Source: Lineus longissimus
Lineage: Eukaryota; Nemertea; Pilidiophora; Heteronemertea; Lineidae
Assembly: GCF_910592395.1 (NCBI RefSeq)
Contig: NC_088322.1
Span: 1,366,001-1,426,000 of the forward strand
Reading direction: 5' to 3'
DNA length: 60,000 bases
In this document: one piece after another, positions 58,010-60,000 of the stretch
Layout of the letters: the number at the start of each line of letters is the position of its first letter
Position numbering within the stretch: position 1 is the first letter of the stretch
Program-made: the position numbers and the translations under genes
Notes under the pieces: generated by a model
Database searches by the model: none
What the model was told of the DNA's origin: nothing
Seen by the model: the letters and a program-made list of their open reading frames with translations, nothing else

Positions 58010-59751
58010 ATAATAATAATAATAATAATAATTTATTATTTTTATAGCGCCACTTAAAAATTAATTGCCAGTAGCGCTTTACAAAAGTACATTCATACAG
58101 TAATAATAGGAAAGACATTTAAAACATGATTAAAACAATTACAGGACAGTTTAAAACATAGTTAAAACAATCAGTGATAAAAGGCTTCCTTAAACAAATA
58201 TGTCTTGATGCATTGTTTAAAACTTTTAAAACATACAATCTGCCTAAGATGTGTGGGCAATGCATTCCAAAGCCGCGGAGCACAGACCCCAAAAGCTCTA
58301 TCACCAGCAGTGACTTTTTTGGAACGTTTCCACTCCAGGGCAGGAGCCGAGTGAGCTCTGGTTCCCTGCCTAAGACGCTGGAGTGGAAGCTGAAGATAGT
58401 TGGGGCCGGTGCCCTGCACGGCTTTGAAAGCGAAGGTTAAAATTTTGAACTTAATACGTTGTTGAACGGGGAGCCAATGAAGGTCATATAAAACAGGCGT
58501 GATGTGATCATATTTTCTAGTACCCGTCAAGAGTCTGGCTGCTTGGTTTTGAAGTTTCTGGAGGCGGTTAATTTCACAGAGAGGGAGACCATAGTACAAT
58601 GAGTTACCAAAATCGAGTCTAGATGTAATAAAAGCATGTACAAGATTACCTAAAAGGTCTTCAGGTAGATATTTCTTGACTGACGCAATCTTGCGCAGGT
58701 AAAAGAACCCGGACGAAACAACCTGTGATATTTGTTTGTGAAAAGTAAGGTTATTGTCAAAAAGCACCCCGAGATTGCGCGCCGACTCGCTTGAACGAAT
58801 TTCTGCATCACCGATTTTAAGACAGACATCACTGAACAGTAACTTGTCATTTTGATAAGGAGAACGAAGCAGTAAAAACTCTGTTTTTAAGTCGTTTAGT
58901 TTGAGCTTATTCTCCATCATCCAAAGGCGCACATCGCTTAGACAGTGTTCGATTTTAGTGATCACTTGGGCTAGTGAGGTAGAGTCATAAAAGCTGAACG
59001 CGTGCCAGCTCTGTGTGTCGTCAGCGTAAAAATGGCCGCTAATATCGTGATTGGCAATGATCTCATCCAATGGGTAGGTGTAGCATGAAAAAAGTAATGG
59101 CCCCAGAACACTTCCTTGGGGTACACCAGACTGCAACTTGTAGGTGTCGGACAAACTAGAGCCGACCTTGACCCTAAATTGACGATCAGACAGGTATGAT
59201 TCAAACCATGAGAGCGCACTGCCCTGGATACCAAAAACAGTTTGTAGACGTGATATCATGATCTTGTGATCGATTGTGTCGAAGGCAGCGGATAAGTCCA
59301 AGAGAACCATTGCGACACCGTCTCTTTTGTCGAAGCTCTCAAGAACGCTGTTGGTAATGGATAGCAGCGCAGTCTCCACACTATGGCCTGGGCGGTAAGC
59401 AGATTGATTTGGGTTGTACATATTGCTTGCCGCCAGATGGCTGTGGAGCCTGGCTGCTACCACACGTTCGAGGAGCTTTGAAAAGTACGACAAATTGGAG
59501 ACGGGTCGATAGTTCTTAAGCTCGGACTCGTCCGCTCCCTTCTTTTTCAAAATAGGAGTTATGATTGCAAGTTTCATATTGTCAGGAAATTCCCCGGTTG
59601 ACAAAGAGTAGTTGATAAGCTGGACCAAGGATGGTAGTATATTCGGCAATACATCCTTCAAAAGTGTGGAAGGAATGGGGTCCAGTGTAGATGTTTTAAC
59701 TGGGGTGGACCTTATAATCTTTTCCAATAGATCAGTTGCCCTCAAAATCAT
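58010..59751 (-). mobile_element. 5'-truncated CR1/L2-like LINE
   Basis: The 3' end, at the low-coordinate side, is a run of ATT/AAT triplets (about 58010-58035) after a GCGCC...GCGCT stem-like tail, typical of CR1/L2-type retrotransposons. The reverse-transcriptase frame fills the rest. The endonuclease and 5' part are missing. The sequence beyond 59751 does not continue the frame. Confidence 0.85.
58171..59751 (-). CDS. reverse transcriptase of a CR1/L2-like non-LTR retrotransposon (partial)
   Basis: A 526-aa frame. It begins in the conserved STLDPIPSTLLKDVLP segment. Motifs in order: NYRPVSNLSYFSKLLERV, NQSAYRPGHSVETALL, MVLLDLSAAFDTIDH (catalytic D), LQSGVPQGSVLGPLLF, and FYADDTQSW (catalytic DD). 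The C-terminal domain has LQNQAARLLTGTRKYDHITP and PVLYDLHWLPVQQRIKFKI, and the frame ends FKQCIKTYLFKEAFYH, as in CR1/L2 proteins. A stop lies directly before the first ATG in this frame, so the N-terminal endonuclease is absent. The RT frame itself has no internal stop, which suggests a fairly young copy. Confidence 0.9.
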   Translation of the reverse strand: MILRATDLLEKIIRSTPVKTSTLDPIPSTLLKDVLPNILPSLVQLINYSLSTGEFPDNMKLAIITPILKKKGADESELKNYRPVSNLSYFSKLLERVVAARLHSHLAASNMYNPNQSAYRPGHSVETALLSITNSVLESFDKRDGVAMVLLDLSAAFDTIDHKIMISRLQTVFGIQGSALSWFESYLSDRQFRVKVGSSLSDTYKLQSGVPQGSVLGPLLFSCYTYPLDEIIANHDISGHFYADDTQSWHAFSFYDSTSLAQVITKIEHCLSDVRLWMMENKLKLNDLKTEFLLLRSPYQNDKLLFSDVCLKIGDAEIRSSESARNLGVLFDNNLTFHKQISQVVSSGFFYLRKIASVKKYLPEDLLGNLVHAFITSRLDFGNSLYYGLPLCEINRLQKLQNQAARLLTGTRKYDHITPVLYDLHWLPVQQRIKFKILTFAFKAVQGTGPNYLQLPLQRLRQGTRAHSAPALEWKRSKKVTAGDRAFGVCAPRLWNALPTHLRQIVCFKSFKQCIKTYLFKEAFYH

Positions 59752-60000
59752 TCACATTGGACATTACAACTTTTGACAAGCAAAACAAAACTTGGCAGAA
59801 AACAATGCTTGTCGACTGATTGCTGATTGATTAACACAGTGGCACAGTTGGCATAAGCCGTAGTTCCACCTATCATAAAACCTAGTGTTTTTTCAAGACC
59901 CGTGTCTTCGCCGTGTGTCAAAAAACCCAGGGCGCACTTACACCTATCAGTTGTGTTAGATAATGGTTAATAGCCCCGGCGACAGGTGCGCTGTAGGTTG
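59752..60000. other. flank of the LINE, non-coding
   Basis: Nothing recognised. Confidence 0.4.

Overview
The window is animal nuclear DNA. It holds spliced metazoan genes, many minisatellites, tRNA-derived and inverted-repeat elements, and a LINE. The repeat vocabulary and an ankyrin/Mab-21 immune-type gene suggest a marine invertebrate, probably lophotrochozoan (mollusc-, brachiopod- or annelid-like). The phylum is an inference and I cannot fix it from sequence alone.

Layout. 1-3551: last six exons of beta-mannosidase (MANBA, + strand). 3552-6490: a 63-bp array, a small MITE and a long 59-bp minisatellite. 6491-22288: a complete, young Polinton/Maverick element of 15,798 bp, inserted into one unit of that minisatellite, with 543-bp terminal inverted repeats and a perfect 6-bp target duplication. 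22289-24054: the other half of the minisatellite. 25065-28636: N-terminal exons of CDK5RAP3 (+), with several lesions. 28637-35126: non-coding DNA with a roughly 2-kb array of 69-71-bp units. 35127-35985: an inverted-repeat element whose right end codes for the C-terminus of the next gene. 35906-42691 (-): one 2261-aa open frame with ankyrin repeats, a Mab-21/cGAS-like nucleotidyltransferase, a 30-aa repeat region and a C-terminal membrane segment. 43748-45537: a 50-bp array. 45538-54072: non-coding DNA with several inverted-repeat elements. 54300-54640: a duplicated exon resembling the next part of CDK5RAP3. 56425-56990: a 30-bp array. 58010-59751 (-): a 5'-truncated CR1/L2-like LINE.

The Polinton carries protein-primed DNA polymerase B, a retroviral-type integrase, the double jelly-roll major capsid protein, a packaging ATPase, a minor capsid protein, several conserved small or membrane proteins, and a zinc-ribbon protein that may be a VLTF3-like late transcription factor. 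I found no maturation protease. Nearly every Polinton gene begins at an A/T-rich box ending in TAAATG, which resembles the poxvirus late promoter. All three convergent gene pairs meet in a hairpin that contains one or both stop codons. These signals suggest the element carries its own virus-like transcription system.

The most notable host-side pattern is that at least four splice junctions (MANBA exon at 2596; CDK5RAP3 exon 1 donor, exon 2 donor and the exon at 54419) lie inside local tandem duplications that copy the splice site with adjacent exon sequence. The most notable gene is the ankyrin/cGAS-like fusion, whose membrane anchor appears to come from a transposable-element end.
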